Source: Competibacteraceae bacterium UBA2792 (lineage in GTDB: Bacteria > Pseudomonadota > Gammaproteobacteria > Competibacterales > Competibacteraceae). From it: 36,050 nt of DNA. The position numbers and the translations under genes are program-made. Each line of letters opens with the position of its first letter. The first letter of the stretch is position 1. Where the stretch lies: NCBI GenBank assembly GCA_002352125.1, contig DEHU01000193.1, forward strand, positions 1 to 36,050, read 5' to 3'. Of the stretch, positions 13,796 through 22,221 are shown in pieces. The notes beneath the pieces are model-generated. The model was not told the DNA's origin, did not search any database, and worked only from the letters and a program-made list of their open reading frames with translations.

Positions 13796-15256
13796 TCATT
13801 TTCCCGATAATGGCCGGCTTTTCATCCGCGTAGGATCGAACAGGCGGGATGCGATCACTTCGGTGGAAGCGATCGCAAAATTGAGGTTCTGACCCGCCTT
13901 GAGGCCCATGGCGGCGATACCGATCACGGTGCCGTCGCGCAAGATGACTGGCCCACCGCTGTTGCCCGGACTGACCGGCGCGGAAATCTGGATGTAGCGA
14001 ACCCCTTCGATTTCGCGCAAGCCGCTGATAACCCCGGTGGAAAACGTTCCTTCCAAGCCGTAGGGATTGCCGATTACGAACACGTCCCGACCGATTAAAT
14101 CCTGATTATAGGTTTCGTTGAGCACGAAACTATTTTTGACCTGGAGCGAGGTCGCCAGCAGCGCCAGGTCCGGCTCCTTGCTCCGTTTGCGGACGCTTGC
14201 GGCCGATTCTCGCTCGCCGCATTTGACCGCCAAGTTATCGGCTTTTTCGACGACGTGATTGTTGGTGATGACCAGACCGTCCGTCGAGACCAACAAACCG
14301 CTGCCGAGGTTATCGGTTTTGCCGTTCCGAAAGGTGACGATCAGGCAAGTGAGCGGAATGCTTTGCTGGTAGATCCGCTGCCCTGGACTGTCGGCGTTCA
14401 GCGCCTGCGGCCGAGACGAGTCGCTCGCTGGCGTCGCGCCGTTGGGCTGGCCGGTCAAGTTCTCCAAACCGCGTTTGAGCGAGCCGAAAACCGCGCCCGC
14501 GACGGTAGATTTTCCGGCCGACGCCGCGTCGGCCAGAGCCGTATCTCCAGCGTTGGGCGAAGGTTTGGGCGCGACTGTTGGTGCGACGGAGGTCGTCGGA
14601 GCTGGCTGCGGTACCAAAACGGGAGTAGCCGCGGGTTTCGGGTTAGGGTCGGGCCGGGTCGATTGCAGCGTTTGCTGGGCGCCGGCTCGTACTGCTTCGA
14701 CGTTGCTGGTTGCTGCCAACTGCCGCAACTGTTCGGCGAGTTGTGGCGGGTCCTTGGCGAAACGATAAGCGTTGGTGAACGCCCCGGCGGCGCGGTGCGC
14801 GTCGCCGGTTTGTCCGTAAACCTCGCCCAACACGAGCCAGGTTGCCGACCGCGCCGGGGCCAGAGACAGGGCGTAAACCGATAGCCGCTCCGCTTCCTTG
14901 AAGCGATGCAGGCGCAGATACGTTTGCCCGAGTTGACCGGCGATTTCCGGGTCGGCTGGATCGGTTATGAACGCCTGCCGGAACGCCGTCAACGCTTCCT
15001 TGAGATTGTTGCGGGCCAGTTGCTCCAAACCCTGTTGTCGAAATGGCTGAGCTTTGGCCGAGTCGCCGGCTTCCGGTCGTCGCAAGTTTTCCATCTGTTC
15101 CCGAAAGGTCTGCACGCCGATTGCGTCGCTGGCGTTTGCCTGGGCGATCATTTGCTGGACGTAATAGTCGATGGTTTCGTATTGGCCTGCCGCGTCGACC
15201 GAAGCGGCGAAAGCCAACGCGATCATCGACGCTAACGTTGCGAGAACAGGCTTCAT
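13796..15256 (-). CDS. Exported TPR protein fused to a trypsin-like (HtrA-type) protease
   Basis: A 486-residue protein. The signal peptide MKPVLATLASMIALAFAASVDA is followed by TPR repeats at about 70-170 (QGLEQLARNNLKEALTAFRQ, LGQTYLRLHRFKEAERL). A Pro/Ala-rich linker runs over about 200-290. The C-terminal trypsin-like domain (295-480) has the full triad: H334 in TNNHVVE, D363 in EPDLALL and S433 in SPGNSGGP. No PDZ domain follows, unlike DegP/DegS. The N-terminal half is clearly paralogous to the product of the upstream gene. Its ATG overlaps that gene's TGA (ATGA), so the two are coupled. The gene is convergent with the FHA gene, with only 3 bases between stops. Likely a periplasmic protease that senses or processes envelope proteins; substrates unknown. 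Confidence 0.88.
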   Translation of the reverse strand: MKPVLATLASMIALAFAASVDAAGQYETIDYYVQQMIAQANASDAIGVQTFREQMENLRRPEAGDSAKAQPFRQQGLEQLARNNLKEALTAFRQAFITDPADPEIAGQLGQTYLRLHRFKEAERLSVYALSLAPARSATWLVLGEVYGQTGDAHRAAGAFTNAYRFAKDPPQLAEQLRQLAATSNVEAVRAGAQQTLQSTRPDPNPKPAATPVLVPQPAPTTSVAPTVAPKPSPNAGDTALADAASAGKSTVAGAVFGSLKRGLENLTGQPNGATPASDSSRPQALNADSPGQRIYQQSIPLTCLIVTFRNGKTDNLGSGLLVSTDGLVITNNHVVEKADNLAVKCGERESAASVRKRSKEPDLALLATSLQVKNSFVLNETYNQDLIGRDVFVIGNPYGLEGTFSTGVISGLREIEGVRYIQISAPVSPGNSGGPVILRDGTVIGIAAMGLKAGQNLNFAIASTEVIASRLFDPTRMKSRPLSGK

Positions 15257-15972
15257 GGCGCTGGACGGATCGAGGGAGCGCGAACGGAACCGGGCGGAAC
15301 GTTCAGCGGAGCGATGCCGGGATTTGCCGGTAGCGGAGGCACGATGACCGCTTCTACCGGGAGACGATAGAGGCGCAAAGTTTCCAGGGCAGCGTTGCGC
15401 AAAGTGTCGGCAGCCTCGTTTTCGGCGATGTTGCGCAGGATTTCTTCGGCGCGCATCGGGTTTTGGGCGAAGCGGTACGTGTTGGCCAATGCGCCCAGCG
15501 CACGCCGGGCATCGTTTTGCAGTCCGTAGACTTGAGCGAGCTGGAACCAAGCCACCGCCCGGGTCGGTTCCAGGGCAAGCGCTTGTTGCAGGGCGTTTTC
15601 TGCTTCCTGAAATCGGTTCAGCTTGCGATAAATCAGGCCCAGGTAGTTGACGGCTTCGACGTTGCCCGGATCGGCTTGGCTGGCTTGTTGGAACGCGCGC
15701 AGCGCCGTTTCCAGCTCGTTCTGTTCGAGGGCCGCTAACCCGCGCTGCGAGGCGGCGCGCGCGCCCGACGGATCGGCCGATGCCGGTTTGGGGCTTTGTT
15801 CCAGAACCCGCTGCGTGGTCGTTACGCCGTGATCGTCGTTGGTGGTGGCCAATTCGATCATCTGTTGTATGTAGTAGCGATTCTGCTCGCTGCTTTGCGC
15901 GGCTGCCAGCGGCGCGAGCATCCACGCTGCCATCGACAGCGATGCCACCAACAGGAAATAGCGGGCGTTCAT
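15253..15972 (-). CDS. Exported TPR-repeat protein
   Basis: A 239-residue periplasmic protein. The signal peptide MNARYFLLVASLSMAAWMLA... is probably cleaved after AAA. After a YYIQQMIE segment come TPR repeats at about 75-180: RGLAALEQNELETALRAFQQ, YLGLIYRKLNRFQEAENALQ and FQLAQVYGLQNDARRALGAL. The end is Pro-rich. Sequence and order match the N-terminal half of the next gene (for example YYxQQMI, NxYRFA, the final alanine-rich helices), so the pair arose by tandem duplication. I prefer the ATG at 15972, which starts a normal signal peptide; a GTG at 15990 is an alternative. No clear ribosome binding site. Probably a scaffold for envelope partners of this locus. Confidence 0.85.
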   Translation of the reverse strand: MNARYFLLVASLSMAAWMLAPLAAAQSSEQNRYYIQQMIELATTNDDHGVTTTQRVLEQSPKPASADPSGARAASQRGLAALEQNELETALRAFQQASQADPGNVEAVNYLGLIYRKLNRFQEAENALQQALALEPTRAVAWFQLAQVYGLQNDARRALGALANTYRFAQNPMRAEEILRNIAENEAADTLRNAALETLRLYRLPVEAVIVPPLPANPGIAPLNVPPGSVRAPSIRPAP

Positions 15973-16011
15973 GCGGTTGCCGTGACGCACCGGCGCGTGC
16001 GGTCGGGAGAA

Positions 16012-16037
16012 GGGGCTATAGATTGGGGCTATAGATT
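16012..16037. repeat. 13-base perfect tandem duplication including a stop codon
   Basis: GGGGCTATAGATT occurs twice in direct succession (16012-16024 and 16025-16037). The second copy spans the TAG stop of the coiled-coil lipoprotein gene, so the first copy is a duplicated gene tail in the intergenic gap. Confidence 0.85.
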
Positions 16038-16529
16038 CTTGATGGTGTCGTACTGGCGTTCCAGGCTGAGCCGCTTGGAGTCGGCCTGAGTGGCGGTGAG
16101 CTGGCCCCGGTCGAGTTCGGTCTCGAATTGCTGGATGTCGCGCGTCAGTTGTTGCTGCTTGCGGCGCAGTTCGGCGGTTCGTTGTTCCGTGGCCGATTTG
16201 GAACGTTGCAGCTCGTCGATTCGTCTAGCCATATCGCGGTTGCGAGCCTTGAGCGAAGCCAATTGGCGGCGTTGCGCGGCGACCTCGTCGGCTTTCATCT
16301 GGCGCGTGGCTTCCAGGTAATCGCCTTCTTCCCGCAAAGCGCGCAATTGATTTAAGGATTCGTCCCGTTCATCGCGCAACTGTTGTTGCCGTACGTCGTA
16401 GTCGCCGGCCGCCAGGCCGCGCACGCCGCCGAAAAAGCCGCCGGATCGCGGGTCGTTGCTTGGATCGGCAGCGCAGCCCGCCAGGGCGAGCAGACCCGAT
16501 AAGATGCTACTAATAGCGAATGATTTCAT
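16029..16529 (-). CDS. Coiled-coil lipoprotein
   Basis: A 166-residue predicted lipoprotein. The type II signal peptide has the lipobox LALAGC with Cys19 and no Asp at +2, which favours the outer membrane. After a short Gly-rich stretch (SGGFFGGVRGLAAGDYD), residues about 50-160 are almost entirely a charged helical coiled coil (RQQQLRDERDESLNQLRAL, RQLASLKARNRDMARRIDEL). GAGG lies 9 bases before the ATG at 16529. It resembles the neighbouring glycine-zipper lipoprotein in overall design. It lies in the minus-strand run with the TPR proteins and TerD. It may bridge the outer membrane and cell wall or act as a scaffold; this is inferred from shape only. Confidence 0.8.
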   Translation of the reverse strand: MKSFAISSILSGLLALAGCAADPSNDPRSGGFFGGVRGLAAGDYDVRQQQLRDERDESLNQLRALREEGDYLEATRQMKADEVAAQRRQLASLKARNRDMARRIDELQRSKSATEQRTAELRRKQQQLTRDIQQFETELDRGQLTATQADSKRLSLERQYDTIKNL

Positions 16530-16596
16530 GATATTGGACCTCAAATTTCCCGACTTCCGTCCGTGGCGCCGGAGACGATGGTATCGAGTGGCGCAT

Positions 16597-17271
16597 TTAG
16601 ATGGACATGCTGTCGTACACCCGCTGCAAGCTGGCGACGTTTTGCTGGGATTGTTGGCGGGTTTCTTTCAGTTTCACCACGTTGGATTCGAGCTGCTGGG
16701 TGTACTTGTCTTGCGGCCCGCGCTTTTGCCGCGATTCCCGATAGACCTGATCGGCATCGGCCAGTTGCTTTTCGGTCAGGGAATTGATTTGTTTGGCTTT
16801 GGCTAATTGTTTTTCCAAGCCAGCCTGCTGGCTGGCCAAGGCATCTCGTTTTATCTTGCCGGCCCGGTATTCGCGCGCCAATCGCTGCGATTCGCGGTCC
16901 AATCGAGCGATTTCCTGATAGAGCTGGCGATTCTCCGCGTCGGCCTCCGCGATGAATTCCTGGTTGCGCTCGATTTCCGCAATCAGAAAATCTTCCTCGG
17001 TGGCATATTGGGCTTTGCGTTCGGCGATGGAACTACCGATGCCGGCTCCGATCAGCCCGCCGGCTGCAGCGCCCACCAAGGCGCCGGTTCCTTTATTTTT
17101 GCTGACGGCAGCGCCGAGCAGCCCGCCCAATACGGCGCCGACTACCGCGCCCTCGGCGACGGTTTGCTGCTGGTCGTTCATGGTGCCATCGGGATTGGTG
17201 GCACAACCGGACAGCATCGCGCCGGTCACGATGACGATAAGAAGGCTTTTTCCTATTTGTTGGGTAGACAT
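16597..17271 (-). CDS. Glycine-zipper lipoprotein with coiled-coil C-terminus
   Basis: A 224-residue predicted lipoprotein. The lipobox is MLSGC with Cys23, followed by ATNPDG. Residues about 40-80 form a glycine zipper (VVGAVLGGLLGAAV, then ALVGAAAGGLIGAGIG) like that of the Rick_17kDa/OmpA-associated family, which inserts in or lies against membranes. Residues about 85-220 form a long coiled coil rich in Glu, Gln, Lys and Arg. GGAG lies 6 bases before the ATG at 17271, which also fits the signal peptide; the reading frame is open further upstream but that part does not look coding. Same strand and probably same operon as the flanking TerD and coiled-coil lipoprotein genes. Confidence 0.85.
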   Translation of the reverse strand: MSTQQIGKSLLIVIVTGAMLSGCATNPDGTMNDQQQTVAEGAVVGAVLGGLLGAAVSKNKGTGALVGAAAGGLIGAGIGSSIAERKAQYATEEDFLIAEIERNQEFIAEADAENRQLYQEIARLDRESQRLAREYRAGKIKRDALASQQAGLEKQLAKAKQINSLTEKQLADADQVYRESRQKRGPQDKYTQQLESNVVKLKETRQQSQQNVASLQRVYDSMSI

Positions 17272-17401
17272 GGGCGTCTCCAGGCCGCGACGATGAACGG
17301 GGTTGTAAATTTGACAATCGCTTGATGGGGGAATTCTGTCGGGTGTCGGAGCGGAAATCAACGAATCGCGATGCTTGCGTTGCGGAATTGGCGCTGGCTG
17401 C

Positions 17402-18502
17402 TCAGTGCGGCGAGGAGGATCGAGGTTTCGCGGCCGGTTTTTCGCTGGCCGAAGGCGGGTTAAGGGCCGGGGAAGCGGGACCGGAGGCCGGTTGTTGCGC
17501 GGGGAGCATGGTCGTCGGTGGCTGAACGATCACTACGGGCTGCACGGATTGGTGCGGTGCGCATTGGGTGACCACGAGGGTGGTGGCCACGGTGGCAGTG
17601 GCGCCGATGAGTCCGCTGAATATGATGGCCAACGGCGTGGCGTAAGGCTTGATCCGTTCGTGGAATCCTGGCGAGGAAGCGGCTGCTGGTGCCGGTCCGG
17701 CGGTATCCGGCTGGTGGCTGGACGGTGCGTTGGCCGGCTGTGGTTGAGTTGCCGGGTCTGGAACCGGCCGGGGAATGCCCGAGGAGCGGGTAGCTCGGGC
17801 GGTGGGAGGCGTGATCGACGAAGGAGTGGGCCGCTTGGCGGATTGACCGGTCCGAAGGCCGCTAGCGGACGGAAGAAGTTGCGGGGAGGCTAGAACGTCT
17901 GGTTGCGGCCGGCCGGAGCCGGTGGCTTGCGAGCCGAAGGGCGGGTGGTCCGCTGCGGCGGAGACGTTCGTGCCAGCCCGCTCCGTTGCAGCGTGGTGCG
18001 CGTTGTCTACCACATCGACGCCGAAGGCGTCGGCCAAAGCCGCCAGATCGCGTTTCAATCCTTCGCCTTTGGCGCGCACCTTCCACAAGTCGTTGTAGCG
18101 ATAAAGCTCGACAAGGAGCAGCGAACGGCCTTCGACCGGCTCCGTCAGTCGAAACAGAACACCATCGCCCGCAGCCGGTGCTACGATGCAAGCGACGTCG
18201 TCGACCGCCCGAAAATCGCCACCGCTCAAGGTGGCAAAGAAAAAACATTTTCGTACGGTGCCGGGCAGAAGATCGAGGTTGATCAGAAATTCGGCGCGTC
18301 GGACATCGAGGCGGATGGCGTTGCCGGGGCTGGCGGGCTGGTTGTAAAACACGAACCAAGCGTCGGCCAGAACGCGTTCGCGAGCGTCGAGAGCAAAGCA
18401 GGTGAAGTCGAGTTCGCCGGGGGCCGTGCGCCAATTCAGGCAGACCCGGACCTTGCCAGAAGCCGCCAGCGCGGCGTTGGCGCCTTTGACGAGTTCTTTC
18501 AT
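17402..18502 (-). CDS. TerD-domain protein with C-terminal membrane anchor
   Basis: A 366-residue protein. Residues 1-165 are a TerD (tellurium/stress resistance) domain: MKELVKGANAAL, LDFTCFALD, AWFVFYNQPASPG (48-60), and VELYRYNDLWKVRAKGEG (131-148). The usual DLDAS calcium-site motif is degenerate (ELDFTCF), so metal binding may be altered. A Pro/Ser/Thr-rich linker (about 170-280) leads to one transmembrane helix (about 288-312). A short Pro/Ala tail follows, presumably periplasmic. Ordinary TerD proteins are soluble and about 190 residues long, so the anchor is unusual. No strong ribosome binding site precedes the ATG at 18502, which matches the conserved domain start. TerD domains are known to associate with kinases and other stress modules in other genomes. 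Here it may place a TerD module at the membrane near the kinase and SEDS protein. Confidence 0.85.
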   Translation of the reverse strand: MKELVKGANAALAASGKVRVCLNWRTAPGELDFTCFALDARERVLADAWFVFYNQPASPGNAIRLDVRRAEFLINLDLLPGTVRKCFFFATLSGGDFRAVDDVACIVAPAAGDGVLFRLTEPVEGRSLLLVELYRYNDLWKVRAKGEGLKRDLAALADAFGVDVVDNAHHAATERAGTNVSAAADHPPFGSQATGSGRPQPDVLASPQLLPSASGLRTGQSAKRPTPSSITPPTARATRSSGIPRPVPDPATQPQPANAPSSHQPDTAGPAPAAASSPGFHERIKPYATPLAIIFSGLIGATATVATTLVVTQCAPHQSVQPVVIVQPPTTMLPAQQPASGPASPALNPPSASEKPAAKPRSSSPH

Positions 18503-18572
18503 GTCGATACGCGGAACATCCGTCGCCGTGATAGCCGGATTATACAGCGGCGGGCGCAGGGTGGATTTCGCG

Positions 18573-19163
18573 CTACGAGCGACCGGCTGGCGGTAGCAGC
18601 GGCAGTCGAATGCTGTCGGCATTCCAGGCTTGGGATGGCCACTGGCGCATGGCGCCGCGCAACCGATTGACGAACTGCGGACCCGTCAAATTAAATTCGG
18701 CGACCGGCGTGCGCGGTCTTTTGAGATTTTTGATGTCTCGTCTTCCAAACAAATTCAATGGCCGGTGGGTGGTCACCAGGATAAAGGTTTCGACGCCGGG
18801 CGGAGCGGTGGGCGCATACGCGAGCTTTTTGTTCGCCGCTGGCGGAAAAAAAACGATTTCGTTGGCTTGGACCGGATAATTGGTGAGCAACTGGCCGGCG
18901 TTACCGGAAGAATCGATGAAGTAGAGGTTCAAATAGCCGTCGGTCGTGGCGCGCAGGCTGAGCTGCACCGGGTCGCCGACGCGCAGCGGCTCGCGCTCGG
19001 CTCGAAGCGCAACCGCGAACGTGGCTTTGGGGTTGCCAAGCCGCAGCGAATCGGCGACCGGGCCGGCGGTAGGCGGTGGCGGCGGTGGCGGTGTGGCGCA
19101 GCCGGTGATCGATAGCACCGCGATAAGCGGTAGGATCATAGCGGGTAAACTGTTCCGCGACAT
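18573..19163 (-). CDS. DUF4384 lipoprotein
   Basis: A 196-residue predicted lipoprotein with lipobox SITGC (Cys22), followed by ATPPPPPPP. The rest fits a DUF4384 domain: REPLRVGDPVQLSLRATTDG, YLNLYFIDSSGNAGQLLTN, NEIVFFPP and a final TFILVTTHRPLNLF segment. DUF4384 is a beta-rich domain of unknown function often found with kinases or envelope proteins. It is the first gene of the minus-strand run that continues with TerD (70 bases downstream). It may act as an outer-membrane or periplasmic sensor for this locus (inference). The start at 19163 fits the signal peptide; no good ribosome binding site is visible. Confidence 0.82.
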   Translation of the reverse strand: MSRNSLPAMILPLIAVLSITGCATPPPPPPPTAGPVADSLRLGNPKATFAVALRAEREPLRVGDPVQLSLRATTDGYLNLYFIDSSGNAGQLLTNYPVQANEIVFFPPAANKKLAYAPTAPPGVETFILVTTHRPLNLFGRRDIKNLKRPRTPVAEFNLTGPQFVNRLRGAMRQWPSQAWNADSIRLPLLPPAGRS

Positions 19164-19357
19164 GGATTTCTTGGCCGGTTATTCGGTGGTTACGGAGAAA
19201 ACGGTCGGGTGGTTCTCGTCTCGATGCGATCGATCCTGGCGGACGAATCGGGCAACGGCCGGATCGGCGGTCGAATCATCGAGTAACCCGGCGGAAAATT
19301 TCAACGGGATTTCTTGCAAGGATTACGGTGCATAAATTCGATCGCGACAGGCTGGGT

Positions 19358-19813
19358 CTAGCTTTCCTCGATGGTTCCTTTCAGCATCACCCCATCTACT
19401 CCGACGATCCGCAGCCGGGTGCCGGCCGGACAGTCGCGTTCGACCAACACCTTCCAGGTCGTATCGTCTACCCGGATTTTACCGTGGCCGTTGACTGCGG
19501 GTGCGTCCAGAGTGAACAACCGGCCGATGTATTGATGGCCGCGACGGTTGAGGAGGGGATCTTCGGTTCGGGTCGGGTGCCGCCGCAGCCACAATTGCCA
19601 CGCGATGATGGAGCCGACCGACAGCACCGCAAACAGCAGGACTTGATAGGTCCAAGCCAATTCAGGCAATACCGTTACTACCAGCCCCACCAGCAGCGCC
19701 GCCACCCCCATCCACAGGAAAAAGAAACCAGGCGCGAGCGCTTCGATGGCCATCAGCACCACGCTCAGCAACAACCAGTTCCAATAAACCGGTTCCAGCA
19801 ACCATCCGCTCAC
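19358..19813 (-). CDS. NfeD-family membrane protein
   Basis: A 151-residue protein beginning at a GTG whose sequence GTGA overlaps the stop of the upstream SPFH gene. Transmembrane helices lie at about 9-45 and 48-75 ([26 protein letters not shown] region and [17 protein letters not shown]). The C-terminal OB-fold (about 90-150) shows [19 protein letters not shown] and [23 protein letters not shown] (taken as two blocks). This is the short NfeD type (E. coli YbbJ-like), without the protease domain. NfeD proteins pair with SPFH proteins in membrane microdomains, and the genes here are coupled in the same way. Last gene of a four-gene operon. Confidence 0.92.
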   Translation of the reverse strand: MSGWLLEPVYWNWLLLSVVLMAIEALAPGFFFLWMGVAALLVGLVVTVLPELAWTYQVLLFAVLSVGSIIAWQLWLRRHPTRTEDPLLNRRGHQYIGRLFTLDAPAVNGHGKIRVDDTTWKVLVERDCPAGTRLRIVGVDGVMLKGTIEES

Positions 19814-20742
19814 GAGCGCGCTCCTGTCTTGCTCAGGGCCTCCTGCGCCAGTTCGGCTACCCCGGCCAAAGTGCCGACCAGCCCCGACGTGTCGAGCGGC
19901 AGCAGCAATACCTTTTGGTTGGGGGCCGCCGCCAGCTTCGCGACCGCCTCCACGTATTTTTGCGCCACGAAGTAGTTGATCGCCTGCACGTTGCCTTTGC
20001 CGATGGCTTCGGACAGCATCAAGGTGGCGCGAGCTTCGGCTTGGGCCAACCGCTCGCGGGCTTCGGCGTCGCGGAAAGCGGATTCCTTGCGGCCATCCGC
20101 TTCCAGAATCGCCGCCTGCTTTTGTCCTTCGGCAGCCAGAATCGCCGCCTGCCGCTCGCCCTCGGCCGTCAGGATCGATGCTCGCTTGTCGCGTTCGGCT
20201 TTCATCTGCCGAGCCATGGAATCGACCAGATCCTTGGGTGGAGCGATATCTTTGATCTCGATACGGATCACCTTTACCCCCCAGGGAGTCGTGGCTTCGT
20301 CCACCACCACCAACAGGCGGGCGTTGATTTCGTCGCGCTTGGACAACAGTTCGTCGAGATCCATCGAGCCCATGACCGTGCGGAGGTTGGTCATGGTCAG
20401 ATTGAGGATGGCGAATTCCAGGTTGTTGACTTCGTAGGCCGCTTTGGCGGCGTCCAGCACTTGGTAGAACACCACGCCGTCCACTCGGACTATCGCGTTG
20501 TCCTTGGTGATGATTTCTTGCGAAGGCACGTCCAACACCGTTTCCATCATATTTATCTTGTGGCCGATGCGGTCGATGACCGGGACGATGAAATTCAGCC
20601 CCGGCGTCAGGGTTTCGGTATAGCGACCGAATCGCTCGATCGTGTACTCCATGCCTTGCGGTACGGATTTGACGCCCAGAAAGATGAGGATAGCCGCTAG
20701 GATCGCCAACCCGACCACGAACGCAGAAAAACCTTCCAACAT
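19810..20742 (-). CDS. qmcA: SPFH/stomatin-family protein (QmcA-like)
   Basis: A 310-residue membrane-anchored SPFH protein. One N-terminal transmembrane segment (about 6-25) is followed by the SPFH domain (about 27-190; [50 protein letters not shown]). A long Ala/Glu/Arg coiled coil (about 195-260) and a C-terminal hydrophobic patch ([16 protein letters not shown]) follow. Length and motifs match E. coli QmcA (about 305 residues), which also pairs with an NfeD-type partner. AGGA lies about 10 bases before the ATG. SPFH proteins form large membrane cages or microdomains that control proteases. Its gene follows the uncharacterised membrane protein gene by 24 bases. Confidence 0.93.
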   Translation of the reverse strand: MLEGFSAFVVGLAILAAILIFLGVKSVPQGMEYTIERFGRYTETLTPGLNFIVPVIDRIGHKINMMETVLDVPSQEIITKDNAIVRVDGVVFYQVLDAAKAAYEVNNLEFAILNLTMTNLRTVMGSMDLDELLSKRDEINARLLVVVDEATTPWGVKVIRIEIKDIAPPKDLVDSMARQMKAERDKRASILTAEGERQAAILAAEGQKQAAILEADGRKESAFRDAEARERLAQAEARATLMLSEAIGKGNVQAINYFVAQKYVEAVAKLAAAPNQKVLLLPLDTSGLVGTLAGVAELAQEALSKTGARS

Positions 20743-20766
20743 AATTTCGATTCCTCGCGCAGAAGA

Positions 20767-22221
20767 TTAATTTTTCAGTATCGCACCAGAGCGTGCATCC
20801 AGCACCACGTATAGCGGTGTGTCGTTTTCCGTCCAAGCAACCACTTGCCAGCGTGGCATCCCATCGTCGACATACAACGAAGCCGAGTCCAGCGCAGCGC
20901 GTTTTGCGCCGGCGCGAGCGGTCAGCGCCGTTTGGGCTGCCGGCAATATACGGTCGAGATCGCGCAGCCAGGGATCGAGCCGCAACGGCGCCGGAGGCGA
21001 GGCCGCAGTCAGGTCTGTCCATTCGGTCTCGTCGGCGGCTTGCTCGAATTCCCGTTCCATAGCGGTAACCGCTAGCGTGCCGGTCGCCGAATCGAACAGA
21101 ACGTCGAAGCTTCGCCATCGGCGAATCCGCCGTTGGGGTTGTTCGTCGCAACCGCGGAAAGAATAGCGAAACTCTCGCGGCACGGGGGTATCGGCGGGAC
21201 TGTGATCCAGTTCCACCACCACGGCTTCCAGCACCGCTCTCGGATCGGTTTGTCGGGCCAGCGGCCGAGCTTGTTCGTATCCGGCAAGGATCGTACCGAT
21301 CGAGGTTCCCGCCGGCAGCGATTGGCTGGCGACCCGAATGGACATGGCACTGCCAGCGAACGCTGCGGCATCGAGGCCATGCTCGGCTAGCAACCGGCGA
21401 GAATGACGGTCGGCGGCGCGCAAATGCAGGCTCGCCAGCGGCCAAGCCTGCCGCCAGATCCCCGTCAACGCACCGCGCGGACGTAACCGAACCGCATTGC
21501 CGCCCGCGCTCAGCCGCAGCCAGCCTTCTTCGACGAGCGCCCGGATTTCCCGGCTGTAGCCAGCGACCAGCGAGCCGGCCGGATCGTGGGCGGCTTGCTC
21601 GACTGTGTCCGGGTTGATCGCTTGCGGCAAGGATGCGACCAAGCTGCGATGCAGGGCATACAGCGCCCGTGGGTCCCAGACATCTTTCAGTTGCACTCGA
21701 GCCAAATAGGGCGGAGCCGGCAGGCTGTAAGGCAGGTTGAGGTTGTTGGTGTCCAACACGCGGCCGTCGCGGAATTCGGTCGAGAACTCGATGAAGTGGT
21801 GGGGTGGGCGGGCATTGTTTTTGAGCTCGACGTACGCGGCCGTGGCGCCGATACCCTGTTCCGGTTGTCCCAGCAACCGCAACCATAGCGTTCCGCCCTG
21901 AATCAATTCGCTGCAGCAGAAGTCGCCGTAACGAACGAAACCTTCGGCGGCTAATGCCTCGGCTGCATCGGTGAGGGCAACCCACGCGGCGTCGGGCAAT
22001 TCGGTTTCTCCGAGCGGTACGAAACGCGGCCGCAACGGTTGTCGAATTCGCAGGAGGGCCAGCGGAACGCCGAGCAGCAGTTGCAGAAGCAGGGCTGGCG
22101 GGGCGATCAGCCATTTGATCAGGCGAACCAGCAGGACCAAGGTATAAGATGGCAGCAAGACGATCATGCGCAGCAAAAAGAGAAAGGGGTGGCGCATCGG
22201 TGATTTTCGCCGCTCAGTCAT
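20767..22221 (-). CDS. Uncharacterised membrane protein
   Basis: A 484-residue protein. The N-terminal 60 residues hold a hydrophobic hairpin (FLFLLRMIVLLPSYTLVLL and WLIAPPALLLQLLLGVPL), probably two transmembrane helices. The rest is a large soluble part with no family I recognise. It contains FVRYGDFCCSELIQGGTLWL, a stretch around YVELKNNARPPHHFIEFSTE, and an ending (MPRWQVVAWTENDTPLYVVL then DARSGAIL) that resembles a PepSY-type beta-hairpin. I chose the ATG at 22221, which overlaps the upstream DUF1285 gene by 8 bases; upstream codons lie inside that gene. Its position before the SPFH-NfeD pair suggests work in the same membrane complex. Confidence 0.82.
   Translation of the reverse strand: MTERRKSPMRHPFLFLLRMIVLLPSYTLVLLVRLIKWLIAPPALLLQLLLGVPLALLRIRQPLRPRFVPLGETELPDAAWVALTDAAEALAAEGFVRYGDFCCSELIQGGTLWLRLLGQPEQGIGATAAYVELKNNARPPHHFIEFSTEFRDGRVLDTNNLNLPYSLPAPPYLARVQLKDVWDPRALYALHRSLVASLPQAINPDTVEQAAHDPAGSLVAGYSREIRALVEEGWLRLSAGGNAVRLRPRGALTGIWRQAWPLASLHLRAADRHSRRLLAEHGLDAAAFAGSAMSIRVASQSLPAGTSIGTILAGYEQARPLARQTDPRAVLEAVVVELDHSPADTPVPREFRYSFRGCDEQPQRRIRRWRSFDVLFDSATGTLAVTAMEREFEQAADETEWTDLTAASPPAPLRLDPWLRDLDRILPAAQTALTARAGAKRAALDSASLYVDDGMPRWQVVAWTENDTPLYVVLDARSGAILKN

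Noticed and set aside
15257..15925. N-terminal extension of the protease frame
   Set aside because: It lies antiphase inside the TPR gene. A proper signal peptide begins at 15256.
19814..22114. Very long minus-strand frame extending NfeD upstream
   Set aside because: Out-of-frame reading through the SPFH and membrane-protein genes. The GTG at 19813, coupled to the SPFH stop, is the sensible start.
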